From: an uncultured Rikenellaceae bacterium | GTDB taxonomy: Bacteria; Bacteroidota; Bacteroidia; Bacteroidales; Rikenellaceae | DNA: 9,762 nt | Reading direction: 5' to 3' | NCBI GenBank assembly: GCA_947054185.1 | Contig: CAMRVW010000087.1 | Location: 1 to 9,762 of the forward strand | Part shown: one piece after another, positions 1-6,802 of the stretch | How the letters are laid out: the number at the start of each line of letters is the position of its first letter | Numbering within the stretch: position 1 is the first letter of the stretch | Program-made: the position numbers and the translations under genes | The notes under the pieces: model-generated | Told to the model about the DNA's origin: nothing | Seen by the model: the letters and a program-made list of their open reading frames with translations, nothing else | Database searches by the model: none

Positions 1-245
1 TTATGCCGGTTTTAAAGAATTATTCTGCGGTTTTCGTTGCACTCAGACCGCTATGGCCGGTGCAATTGCCGGCATCATTGGGCGCGGATTCGAGGTTGAG
101 AGTGTGGAGAATGTGATTTTAGCGGGATGCGCGATCTGAGGAACGTATCCTCTTACTTATACCTGTGCTTTCATGCCTCGTCCCGATACAGGGAAAAGTC
201 TTACTTCCCACTTCGTGTGTCGGGGTGTAACGGACGCCTTTTTAC
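1..245 (+). repeat. Dispersed GC-rich intergenic repeat, copy A (fragmentary)
   Basis: This stretch matches two parts of the longer repeat at 1844-2475. Bases 14-80 resemble 2090-2160, sharing TGCGGTnTTCGTT and CACTCAGACCGC. Bases 75-124 resemble 1844-1893, including a 20-base identical block at 101-120 and 1868-1887. Bases 175-225 resemble 2038-2090, sharing CCTCGTCCCG and CACTTCGTGTGTCGGG. The order of parts means that the end of one unit is followed by the start of another, as in copy B. Imperfect hairpins are visible at 56-73 (GCCGG with CCGGC) and 209-217. The left edge lies outside the window. No protein-coding gene is convincing here. Its role is unknown. Confidence 0.75.
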
Positions 246-496
246 AGACTGTCAGATCAAAGGTTTGTTGTGTTTTAATCGCAGTGGGCCGGCGCAACCT
301 CATGTCCGCACCTTACTCGGTGCACCTCTTATCCCTGCTTCAAGAAATGCCTCAAGCCTAATCATTCATCCTCCTGTTCAAAACATAATAGTTTGAAGAA
401 CATACAACTGTCGCAACAGATAGGACAGCATAACCGTCAGTTTCGTTGTTGCAAAACCTGTGAGACTTAAAGTCCTAATCACACATTTGTCGCCTT
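246..496. other. Intergenic DNA without a recognised gene
   Basis: I see no credible coding region between repeat copy A and the mtaB promoter. Two short inverted repeats occur: GCACC/GGTGC at 308-323 and TTCAAA/TTTGAA at 377-397. Neither is followed by a T-tract, so neither is called a terminator. No tRNA-like cloverleaf was recognised. Confidence 0.5.
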
Positions 497-527
497 TTTG
501 CAACCTCCCCAAAATATTGTATTTTTG
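497..527 (+). promoter_or_regulatory. Bacteroidetes-type promoter of mtaB
   Basis: TTTG at 497-500 is followed by a 19-base spacer and TATTTTTG at 520-527. This is an exact match to the Bacteroides -33/-7 consensus (TTTG and TAnnTTTG). The -7 box ends only four bases before the ATG at 532. Transcription should therefore begin at or within a few bases of the start codon, giving a leaderless or nearly leaderless mRNA. Confidence 0.8.
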
Positions 528-531
528 TGTC

Positions 532-1824
532 ATGAAAAAAGTATCATTCCACACCCTCGGTTGCAAGCTCAACTTCTCTGAGAGCTCCACTCTGGCCCGT
601 CATTTTGCCGACGGGGGATATGAGCGCACATCATCGGCGACCGAGAGCGACATAATAGTGATCAACACCTGCTCGGTCACCGACCATGCCGACAAAAAGT
701 GTCGCAATCTCATAAGACGTCTCCACAGGCTCAATCCCTCGGCCCTGATAGCCGTGACGGGCTGTTATGCCCAACTCAAATCGGAAGAGATTGCCGGCAT
801 CGAGGGGGTCGACCTTGTTGTGGGCAATAACGGCAAAGGCTCTCTTTTCGAGCTGGCCGACCGACTGGCTTCACATCGCGGTGCCACCGAGATACACACG
901 TGCGCAACCTCAGAGCTGACCTCGTTTTTCGCCTCCTTTTCCTCAGGTGACCGCACACGATCGTTTCTGAAAGTGCAAGACGGATGCGATTACAGATGCT
1001 CATACTGCACCATCCCGTTAGCAAGAGGCATCTCACGCAATATATCCATAGAGAGTCTTGTCGGAGAGGCCGAAACTATCGCAGCCTCAGGATGTCGCGA
1101 AATAGTGCTCACAGGTGTCAATATTGGTGATTTCGGTCGTACCACAGGCGAAAGCTTCATCGACCTGTTGCATTGTCTTGACGCCGTTGACGGCATTGAA
1201 CGTTATCGCATATCATCCATCGAACCCAACCTGCTTTCAGACGATGTCATAGAGTTTACCGCCCGTTCGCCCAAGTTCATGCCACACTTCCACATACCCC
1301 TCCAGTCGGGATGCGACAAGATACTGGCTCTTATGAGGCGACGATACAATACATCCATGTTTCGCACCAAGATAGAGAAGGTGAGACGACACATCCCCGA
1401 CGCTTTCATCGGTATAGACGTCATTGTGGGATTTCCGGGCGAAACCGATGACGACTTCGAACAGACATACGCATTCCTCGAGTCGTTGCAGCCGTCGTTC
1501 CTTCACGTGTTCCCCTATTCCGAACGTGCCGACACTGACGCCATACACATGGATGGCAAGGTGTCGCCGGAGAATAAAGAACGCAGAGCGGCACGTCTTG
1601 GCGAGCTGTCGAGACGTCTTCACCGCAATTTCGTGGAACGATTCGTCGGACAAAGGGCGGTCATGTTGGTTGAAGGCATACGCAAAGGAGGCATTATGTT
1701 CGGGTATACAGGCAATTACCTGCGATGCGAAATGCCGTATGAAAAAGGTTTGACAGGGAAGTTGATAGAGATAACCATCAAGGAGATAGATGACGACGGC
1801 ACCATTGTCAAGGCGACTCGTTGA
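532..1824 (+). CDS. mtaB: tRNA t6A37 methylthiotransferase MtaB
   Basis: This is a radical-SAM methylthiotransferase of 430 residues, the usual length for MtaB. It is expected to convert N6-threonylcarbamoyl-adenosine-37 of tRNA (mainly tRNA-Lys) to its 2-methylthio form, using two [4Fe-4S] clusters and S-adenosylmethionine. The N-terminal UPF0004 domain (about 1-125) has cluster cysteines C11 (HTLGCKLN), C47 (NTCSV) and C78 (TGCYAQ). The radical-SAM core follows, with the C152-x3-C156-x2-C159 motif (GCDYRCSYC), and a TRAM RNA-binding domain occupies roughly 373-430. GCKLN rather than the GCQMN of MiaB favours MtaB over MiaB or RimO. The frame is open from 460, but 532 is preferred: MKKVSFHTLGC is the family N-terminus, and the -7 box ends just upstream. 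The gene stands alone between repeat copies A and B. Confidence 0.95.
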   Translation: MKKVSFHTLGCKLNFSESSTLARHFADGGYERTSSATESDIIVINTCSVTDHADKKCRNLIRRLHRLNPSALIAVTGCYAQLKSEEIAGIEGVDLVVGNNGKGSLFELADRLASHRGATEIHTCATSELTSFFASFSSGDRTRSFLKVQDGCDYRCSYCTIPLARGISRNISIESLVGEAETIAASGCREIVLTGVNIGDFGRTTGESFIDLLHCLDAVDGIERYRISSIEPNLLSDDVIEFTARSPKFMPHFHIPLQSGCDKILALMRRRYNTSMFRTKIEKVRRHIPDAFIGIDVIVGFPGETDDDFEQTYAFLESLQPSFLHVFPYSERADTDAIHMDGKVSPENKERRAARLGELSRRLHRNFVERFVGQRAVMLVEGIRKGGIMFGYTGNYLRCEMPYEKGLTGKLIEITIKEIDDDGTIVKATR

Positions 1825-1989
1825 TTATCAATAAGCACTGGTCTCATTGGTGCGGATTAGGGTTGGGAGTGTGGAGAATGTGATTTTGGCGTTACGGAGA
1901 GCGGGGCGGAGCCTGCGGAGGGCATAGTGGGAAATAGATTTCGGCTATTCCGTGCTTAAGTCACTGTATTATAATTGCTGTGCGTGGCT

Positions 1990-2022
1990 GCGGCCCTCCG
2001 TTGGGCGGAGGCTCCGGGCCGC
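1990..2022 (+). other. Nested GC-rich hairpin in repeat copy B
   Basis: GCGGCCC at 1990-1996 pairs with GGGCCGC at 2016-2022. Inside it, TCCG at 1997-2000 pairs with CGGA at 2006-2009 around a TTGGG loop, leaving 2010-2015 as a bulge. There is no following T-tract. The right part (from 2002) is kept in copy C, which is cut by the window end, so conservation of the left arm cannot be judged. Confidence 0.5.
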
Positions 2023-2135
2023 TCGGGACTCGTGACCTCGTCCCGTTCCATAAGGAATTTTTGTTTACGTCACACTTCGTGTGTCGGGTACAAGGAATAG
2101 TTGTGCGGTGTTCGTTTCACTCAGACCGCGGTGTG

Positions 2136-2154
2136 GGCCGACCTGCGGTCGGCC
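2136..2154 (+). other. Perfect 8-bp hairpin in repeat copy B
   Basis: GGCCGACC at 2136-2143 pairs exactly with GGTCGGCC at 2147-2154 around a TGC loop. Copy C keeps only the right arm, where a 16-base gap removes most of the left arm. The stem is therefore not conserved across copies, which weakens a structural-RNA reading of this segment. Confidence 0.5.
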
Positions 2155-2475
2155 GCATCGGCGTGGAGGTCGGGGGCGTGATGAAGTTCGCGCGTGGTGG
2201 GTGACAAAGACGGGCGACACCTTGGATTGGTTGGGGTGCCGTGCCTTTGGCGTGGAGGAGAGCGGAACGGGGCCTGCGGAGGGCCGGGCGAGGAGGTGAT
2301 GAGTTTAATGGTTTTGCTTATGTCACTGCCTTATAATTACTGTGCGGGGTTACGGATCTCCACGAGGGATTTTCTGCCGGTCGCGCCAAAAACCAGGCCG
2401 GATAAAAACCGTTCGGGAATAAAACCATGCCGACACTAAAACCTCTCCGATGGTTAATACTTGCCACTTCAAAAC

Positions 2476-2623
2476 CTGTCGACATGAAATCTTCGGGCAC
2501 AATATCCTCCCGCCAAACTTCCGATATAAAACCACGTGAATTATCATCCCCGGCACCACAAATAGCCCGTCTCATTGCGACAATAATATTTACAGATTTT
2601 TTGTCCCCTCACCCGTCAAATTA
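2476..2623. other. Intergenic DNA without a recognised gene
   Basis: This is lower-GC sequence between the end of repeat copy B and the next promoter. A short frame is open on each strand, but neither has a recognisable domain, and the minus-strand one runs into the repeat. I see no supported feature. Confidence 0.45.
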
Positions 2624-2652
2624 TTGAAATCTCGCCAAAATTATTATTTTTG
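2624..2652 (+). promoter_or_regulatory. Promoter of the DUF2723 gene
   Basis: A TTG at 2624-2626 is followed after 18 bases by TATTTTTG at 2645-2652, a perfect Bacteroidetes -7 box. The -33 element is ATTG rather than TTTG. The leader to the ATG at 2685 would be about 27 bases. Confidence 0.7.
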
Positions 2653-2684
2653 CAAATTGAAACACCTGCATAAAATCAGACTAA

Positions 2685-5600
2685 ATGAATCTTTTTCAGA
2701 AGCAGAGCATAATATGGGGATGGGTTGTTTTCGCTCTATCCTTGTTGACCTATATATTGTCGCTTGAGCCGTCGGCAAGTCTTTGGGACTGTTCTGAGTT
2801 TATCTCCACATCATATAAAATGGAGGTCGGCCATCCGCCCGGAGCGCCTCTCTTCATGATGATAAACCGCATCTTCTCCATCTTCGCGCCCGACGTGACA
2901 TATGTCGCCATGTTCGTGAATATCGCCTCGGCCATGGCCAGCGCCCTGACCATAGCGTTCCTTTTCTGGTCGATAGCCCATTTGGGACGCAGGCTTATCA
3001 ATCCTTCCGATCGCGATTATGTGCCCACCGGCTTGCAGACTGCCGTTGTCATGGCGGCATCGTTCATAGGCTCGATGGCTTACGCCTTCACCGACACCTT
3101 TTGGTTCTCGGCTGTCGAGGGCGAAGTATATGCCCAGTCATCGCTCTTTACGGCGCTTGTTTTCTGGACGATACTCAAGTGGGAGAATGTCGCCGACAAG
3201 CCCCACTCGGGCAAGTGGCTGGTGCTCATAGCCTATTTCGTGGGCCTGTCGATAGGTGTGCACCTGCTCAACCTTCTGGCGATACCTGCTATAGTGTTGG
3301 TATATTACTATCGCAATTATCCGCAGCGCAGCAGGATAGGATGGTGGAAGGCATTCGGCCTCTCTGTGGTCATATTGGGCGTGTCGCTCTATGTCATAAT
3401 ACCGGGCACGGTGCGTCTGGGGGCATTCGTCGACAGAATGTTCGTCAACGGCTTCGGCCTGCCGGTCAACAGCGGTTTGGCCACATCGACCATAGCCCTC
3501 ATATTGTTGCTGGGGTACGGTGCATATCGCGCCCAGCAAAAGGGACGTGTGATACTCAACACCGTCATGCTCTGCGCCTGCGTCATGGTGTTGGGTTACT
3601 CCACCTATGCCTCGGTGGTCATACGCGCGGTTGAAAACCCTCCCATGAACTCCAATGCCCCCGACGACCCCTATTCGCTCTTGGCGTTGCTCAACCGCGA
3701 GCAATACGGCAACCGCCCTTTGTTTAAAGGTCAATACTATTCGGCGCCGGTGACTGAGTCCATCAAAAAGAGGAGCTATTATTACGACGACGACAAAAAG
3801 ATATACATACCTTATGAATATACGGCCGATTATAAGTACGACCCCCGCTTTGTCACCATACTGCCACGCATGTGGGACTCGTCGCGGGCATCGGAATATG
3901 AGCATTGGGCCGGCATAAACCCGCGCACGGCCCGCAGGGTAAACATAGGCGACGGCGAGTCGGCCATTGTTCCGACATTCGGGCAAAACCTGCGCTATTT
4001 CTTTGTCTATCAGCTCAATTATATGTACTGGCGCTATTTTCTGTGGAATTTCGTGGGACGCCAGAACGACATACAGGCACAAGGCGAGCTCACCAAGGGC
4101 AATTGGCTCTCGGGCATAAAGTTCATAGACGAGCTTTACTTGGGTCCGCAAGACAACCTGCCATCAGACCTTGCCGACAACAAGGGGCGCAACACCTATT
4201 ATTTCCTGCCGTTCCTGTTGGGTATGCTGGGGCTGTTCTATCAGATGACGCGTGACCGCAACAACTTCACTGTGGTTTTCTGGTTGTTTTTCATGACCGG
4301 CATAGCCATAATATTATACCTCAACCAGCCGCCCATGCAGCCTCGCGAGCGGGACTATTCGTTCGCAGGCTCGTTCTATGCCTTCTCGATATGGATAGGT
4401 CTTGGGGTGATAGCCGCATGGCAGCTTCTCTCTCGAGTCATTGCCGACAAACGCATGACGGCCGCAGCAGCCACTCTTGTGTGCCTCTCGGTGCCGACCA
4501 TACTGCTGGCCGAAAACTGGGACGACCATACGCGCGCAGGTCGTTATGTGGCACGTGATTTCGGAGCCAATTATCTCGAAAGCACCCTCCCGGGATCTAT
4601 CATAGTGCCTTACGGCGACAATGACACATTCCCGCTGTGGTACAATCAAGAGGTTGAGGGTGTGCGCACCGATGTCAAGATAGCCAATCTCAGCTATCTG
4701 CAAAGCGACTGGTATGCCAATCAGATGACTGTCAAGAGCAATGACGCCGACCCCATAAAGTTTACCCTGCCCAAAAGCAAATGGTACCGCGTAAACGAAT
4801 ATATACCTGTAATAGAGTTGTTTAAAGAGCCTATAACCACCGGTGAGCTTTTCGAGTTCATCAAAAACGACTCGCCCATCAAAAAGCGCATCACCTCGCA
4901 GTTCTCGTCAGAGTCTGTCACCGACTTCATACCCGGACGTAAAATAGCCATCCCGGTAAACAAAGAGGCAGCCATCAAGAGCGGTATCGTCAACGCGCGC
5001 GACAGTTCGCTTATGGTCGACACCATCTATCTGACACTCAACGGACGGGGTCTCACACGGTCTGACTATCTGCTGCTCGACATGATAACGACGGCCGACT
5101 GGTCGCGCCCCATCTATTTCACACAGCCAAGCGCAGTGGAGGCGCTCGGCGGCCTGACCGACTATCTGCAGCTCGACGGTTTCGCCTATCGTCTGGTGCC
5201 CATAAAGACCAAAGGACGCACCTTGGGCCTCGGCCGCATAGACAGCGACTATCTTTATGACAAGCTGATGAACTTCAAGTATGGCAACGTCAAAGGCGAC
5301 GTGTATATAGACGATTTCGTGACCCACACCATCAATGCGGCACAGATACGCACGTCGTTTGCCCGTCTTGCCAAGCAGCTGGCGGCAGAGGGCGACACCA
5401 TCCGCGCCAAAAAGGCGTTGGACAAGGTGATGGAAGAGATCCCTTACAAGAACGTGGGTTACTCATACACCACTCCCGATCTTATCGAAGCCTTTTATGC
5501 CACGGGCGATACCGAACGCGGCGACGATCTCTTCACAGGGTTCAAAGACAATCTGTTGGAAAACATACTCTATCTGTCGCAGTTCAAGGGTGATCGTTAT

Positions 5601-5741
5601 GTCGCAGTGCTCCCCGAGATACGCCAGCATGCCTATTATCTGCAACTGCTCGAAGAGATAGCATACAAAAACGGACGATATCAGTTGCAGAAAGAGGTGG
5701 GCAGATATCTTGACGCCCTTTTGGGAGGAGCCGGCAGTTAG
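2685..5741 (+). CDS. DUF2723 family membrane protein (GT-C / GT117-like glycosyltransferase)
   Basis: This is a 1018-residue inner-membrane protein of the DUF2723 family, which is related to PMT-type GT-C glycosyltransferases and, as I recall, is listed as CAZy GT117. By family it would transfer sugar from a lipid carrier to an acceptor on the periplasmic side. Donor and acceptor cannot be read from the sequence. TM1 is at about 10-27, followed by a loop with WDCSEF (34-39), whose D35 sits where GT-C enzymes carry their catalytic acid, and then GHPPGAP (49-55). Further hydrophobic segments lie near 72-98, 117-135, 178-207, 222-241, 264-280 and 290-312. A soluble insert (about 313-500) follows, then helices near 504-521, 528-546, 561-580 and 591-609. 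QPPMQPRERDYSF (548-560) and YGDNDTFPLWYNQE (643-656) are typical family motifs. The C-terminal 400 residues are soluble. The gene is monocistronic, and its length is normal for the family. Confidence 0.9.
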   Translation: MNLFQKQSIIWGWVVFALSLLTYILSLEPSASLWDCSEFISTSYKMEVGHPPGAPLFMMINRIFSIFAPDVTYVAMFVNIASAMASALTIAFLFWSIAHLGRRLINPSDRDYVPTGLQTAVVMAASFIGSMAYAFTDTFWFSAVEGEVYAQSSLFTALVFWTILKWENVADKPHSGKWLVLIAYFVGLSIGVHLLNLLAIPAIVLVYYYRNYPQRSRIGWWKAFGLSVVILGVSLYVIIPGTVRLGAFVDRMFVNGFGLPVNSGLATSTIALILLLGYGAYRAQQKGRVILNTVMLCACVMVLGYSTYASVVIRAVENPPMNSNAPDDPYSLLALLNREQYGNRPLFKGQYYSAPVTESIKKRSYYYDDDKKIYIPYEYTADYKYDPRFVTILPRMWDSSRASEYEHWAGINPRTARRVNIGDGESAIVPTFGQNLRYFFVYQLNYMYWRYFLWNFVGRQNDIQAQGELTKGNWLSGIKFIDELYLGPQDNLPSDLADNKGRNTYYFLPFLLGMLGLFYQMTRDRNNFTVVFWLFFMTGIAIILYLNQPPMQPRERDYSFAGSFYAFSIWIGLGVIAAWQLLSRVIADKRMTAAAATLVCLSVPTILLAENWDDHTRAGRYVARDFGANYLESTLPGSIIVPYGDNDTFPLWYNQEVEGVRTDVKIANLSYLQSDWYANQMTVKSNDADPIKFTLPKSKWYRVNEYIPVIELFKEPITTGELFEFIKNDSPIKKRITSQFSSESVTDFIPGRKIAIPVNKEAAIKSGIVNARDSSLMVDTIYLTLNGRGLTRSDYLLLDMITTADWSRPIYFTQPSAVEALGGLTDYLQLDGFAYRLVPIKTKGRTLGLGRIDSDYLYDKLMNFKYGNVKGDVYIDDFVTHTINAAQIRTSFARLAKQLAAEGDTIRAKKALDKVMEEIPYKNVGYSYTTPDLIEAFYATGDTERGDDLFTGFKDNLLENILYLSQFKGDRYVAVLPEIRQHAYYLQLLEEIAYKNGRYQLQKEVGRYLDALLGGAGS

Positions 5742-5829
5742 CCTCTTAAGTTCGTTGTTGCACAAATGGCAGACTTGAAGTTATTTTGGAGGCAAAGAGT
5801 TGATATTTGTGTGTGCCGACCTGATTTTT

Positions 5830-5886
5830 TTTGACAGCAATAAACAATCGGACAGGTCCGTTTTTTAAATGATTTGACAGAATAAA
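5830..5886 (+). promoter_or_regulatory. Direct repeat TTTGACAG-(C)AATAAA upstream of rubrerythrin
   Basis: TTTGACAGCAATAAA at 5830-5844 recurs as TTTGACAGAATAAA at 5873-5886, 43 bases apart. The second TTTG (5873-5876) could act as a -33 element for the rubrerythrin gene. The best -7 candidate, TATATTGA at 5900-5907, is imperfect and 23 bases away. A pair of direct repeats here could be a regulator site, for example for the oxidative-stress control common in rubrerythrin genes, but no known operator is recognised. Confidence 0.4.
5849..5866 (+). terminator. Weak candidate terminator after the DUF2723 gene
   Basis: CGGA and TCCG pair around CAGG (5849-5860), and the stem is followed directly by six Ts (5861-5866). 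The stem is only four pairs with a tetraloop, or five with an impossible two-base loop, and lies 108 bases beyond the stop at 5741. Termination here is possible but uncertain. Confidence 0.35.
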
Positions 5887-5911
5887 AAAACTTTTAATCT
5901 ATATTGACACT

Positions 5912-6463
5912 ATGAAAAAGAAATTCATCTGCACCGTTTGCGGTTATGTTCACGAAGGTGACGAGGCTCCCGAAAAATGCCCCCAGTGCCATCAGCCTCG
6001 CTCTAAATTCAAAGAGTTGAAAGAGGAAGAGGGCTTGTCATGGGCTGACGAACACCGCATAGGCGTTGCCAAAGATGTCGACGCAGAGGTGTTGGAAGGT
6101 CTGCGCGCGCACTTCATGGGTGAATGCACCGAGGTGGGTATGTATCTGGCAATGAGCCGCCAGGCCGACAGAGAGGGTTATCCCGAAGTGGGCGAGGCAT
6201 ACAAACGCATTGCATGGGAAGAGGCCGAGCATGCCGCTAAATTTGCAGAGCTCCTCGGCGAGGTGGTTTGGGATACCAAAACCAATCTCAAAGCCCGCAT
6301 GGATGCCGAATCAGGTGCTTGTGCCGACAAAAAGCGCATCGCAACACGTGCCAAAGAGCTCAATCTCGATGCCATACACGACACCGTTCATGAGATGTGC
6401 AAGGACGAAGCCCGTCACGGTCAAGTGTTCGAGGGCCTTTACAAGAGATTCTTCAACAAATAG
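5912..6463 (+). CDS. Rubrerythrin with N-terminal rubredoxin domain
   Basis: This 183-residue cytoplasmic protein is expected to reduce hydrogen peroxide (NADH peroxidase-type activity with electron-transfer partners) and so protect an anaerobe from oxygen. The rubredoxin-like iron site comes first: C7-x2-C10 (CTVCGY) and C23-x2-C26 (CPQC). The ferritin-like di-iron domain follows (about 55-183), with E71/E74 (GECTEVGMY), E104-x2-H107 (EEAEH), and E161 plus E166-x2-H169 (DEARH). This order is the reverse of classical rubrerythrin and matches the 'reverse rubrerythrin' type described in clostridia. All expected ligands are present. It begins MKKKFICTVCG, and no better upstream start is apparent. 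It is a single-gene unit: its own upstream region, then a strong terminator 20 bases after the stop. Confidence 0.93.
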   Translation: MKKKFICTVCGYVHEGDEAPEKCPQCHQPRSKFKELKEEEGLSWADEHRIGVAKDVDAEVLEGLRAHFMGECTEVGMYLAMSRQADREGYPEVGEAYKRIAWEEAEHAAKFAELLGEVVWDTKTNLKARMDAESGACADKKRIATRAKELNLDAIHDTVHEMCKDEARHGQVFEGLYKRFFNK

Positions 6464-6482
6464 TCATAACGCATTGAACTGC

Positions 6483-6511
6483 AAAGGTTCACCGAATGGT
6501 GAACCTTTTTT
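6483..6511 (+). terminator. Rho-independent terminator of the rubrerythrin gene
   Basis: An 11-bp perfect stem, AAAGGTTCACC at 6483-6493 with GGTGAACCTTT at 6498-6508, encloses a GAAT loop and runs into a T-tract ending at 6511. It lies 20 bases after the stop codon. Confidence 0.93.
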
Positions 6512-6540
6512 GTTGTCGTCAGCTTTCTGTTTGGGGCATG

Positions 6541-6726
6541 TTTGGTTTGCTCTCGGCTTAATCGTATCGTTAACCTGTCGGTTTTAAGATACTCTCGCCT
6601 CGGTCAAACAAATAAAATTTGCTTGCCTCTCGGCTTAATCGTATCGTTAACCTGGCGGTTTTAAGATACTCTCGCCTCGGACAATCAAATAAAATTTGCT
6701 TGCCTCTCGGCTTAATAGTATCTTTG
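6541..6726 (+). repeat. 77-bp tandem repeat array carrying promoter-like modules
   Basis: Two full units and one partial unit have an exact 77-base period (6541-6617, 6618-6694, 6695-6726, phased on TTTG). The core CTCTCGGCTTAAT begins at 6550, 6627 and 6704. From 6550 on, the two full units differ at only a few positions (CCTGTCGG against CCTGGCGG, and GGTCAAAC against GGACAATC). Each unit also holds an imperfect hairpin: GTATC and AACC pairing with GGTT and GATAC around a four-base loop. In every unit TTTG is followed exactly 20 bases later by TATC. Only the last unit completes a -7 consensus (TATCTTTG); the first two read TATCGTTA. The array fills most of the gap between a terminator and the lipoprotein gene. 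Confidence 0.9.
6695..6726 (+). promoter_or_regulatory. Promoter of the lipoprotein gene, in the last repeat unit
   Basis: TTTG at 6695-6698, a 20-base spacer and TATCTTTG at 6719-6726 match the Bacteroidetes consensus perfectly. The predicted start near 6732 would leave a leader of roughly 70 bases before the ATG at 6803. Confidence 0.75.
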
Positions 6727-6802
6727 TAATCGCATATTGGCACATGCTTCTAAATATCGTAAAAGAGAAGTTGTGTCGGGATAATTAAAAAACGGTTTGA
6801 TA

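Larger units (their letters stand above)
1844..2475 (+). repeat. Dispersed GC-rich intergenic repeat, copy B (with internal duplication)
   Basis: This G-rich block between mtaB and the DUF2723 gene matches copy C (9325-9762) in inverted orientation from 2002 to about 2475, with identical runs of 26 bases at both 2002-2027 and about 2147-2172. It also matches parts of copy A. It is internally duplicated: about 1896-1990 recurs at 2257-2352, offset by about 361 bases, sharing CCTGCGGAGGGC and GTCACTG..TTATAATT..TGTGCG. A full unit is thus roughly 360-480 bp. It carries several hairpins and an AAGGAAT direct repeat (2052-2058 and 2092-2098) around a CACACTTCGTGTG palindrome (2071-2083). Some frames are open because stops are rare in such GC-rich DNA. 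No transposase or known RNA family was recognised. Confidence 0.85.

Noticed and set aside
460..531. Extended N-terminus of MtaB starting at 460.
   Set aside because: The promoter -33 and -7 boxes lie within it, and the family N-terminus begins at the 532 ATG.
2081..2299. Small GTG-start frame in repeat copy B that resembles one in copy C (9490-9684, minus strand), with related starts such as SAVFVALRP in copy A (3-116).
   Set aside because: The likeness follows from DNA homology. The best nucleotide alignment of B and C needs a 2-base and a 16-base gap, so the frame shifts locally, and substitutions are not biased to third positions. Other frames are equally open in this stop-poor, GC-rich DNA.
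2318..2575. 85-codon minus-strand frame upstream of the DUF2723 gene.
   Set aside because: It runs from unique sequence into the dispersed repeat, has no recognisable domain or promoter, and a plus-strand frame overlaps much of it. Composition alone does not support a gene.
3138..4151. 337-codon minus-strand open frame inside the DUF2723 gene.
   Set aside because: It is antisense to a well-supported gene whose motifs and membrane segments span the region. Its Arg/His/Tyr-rich translation is typical of an antisense shadow.
5849..5860. Palindromic operator CGGACAGGTCCG upstream of rubrerythrin.
   Set aside because: It resembles no operator I know and is followed by a T-tract, so a weak terminator is the more economical reading, though still uncertain.
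6541..6726. CRISPR array as an explanation for the regular repeats.
   Set aside because: The 77-bp units are contiguous and nearly identical along their full length, with no variable spacers, and no cas gene is present.
6797..6802. TTG start two codons before the lipoprotein ATG.
   Set aside because: The ATG at 6803 gives a standard lipoprotein signal peptide, so the rarer TTG is not needed.
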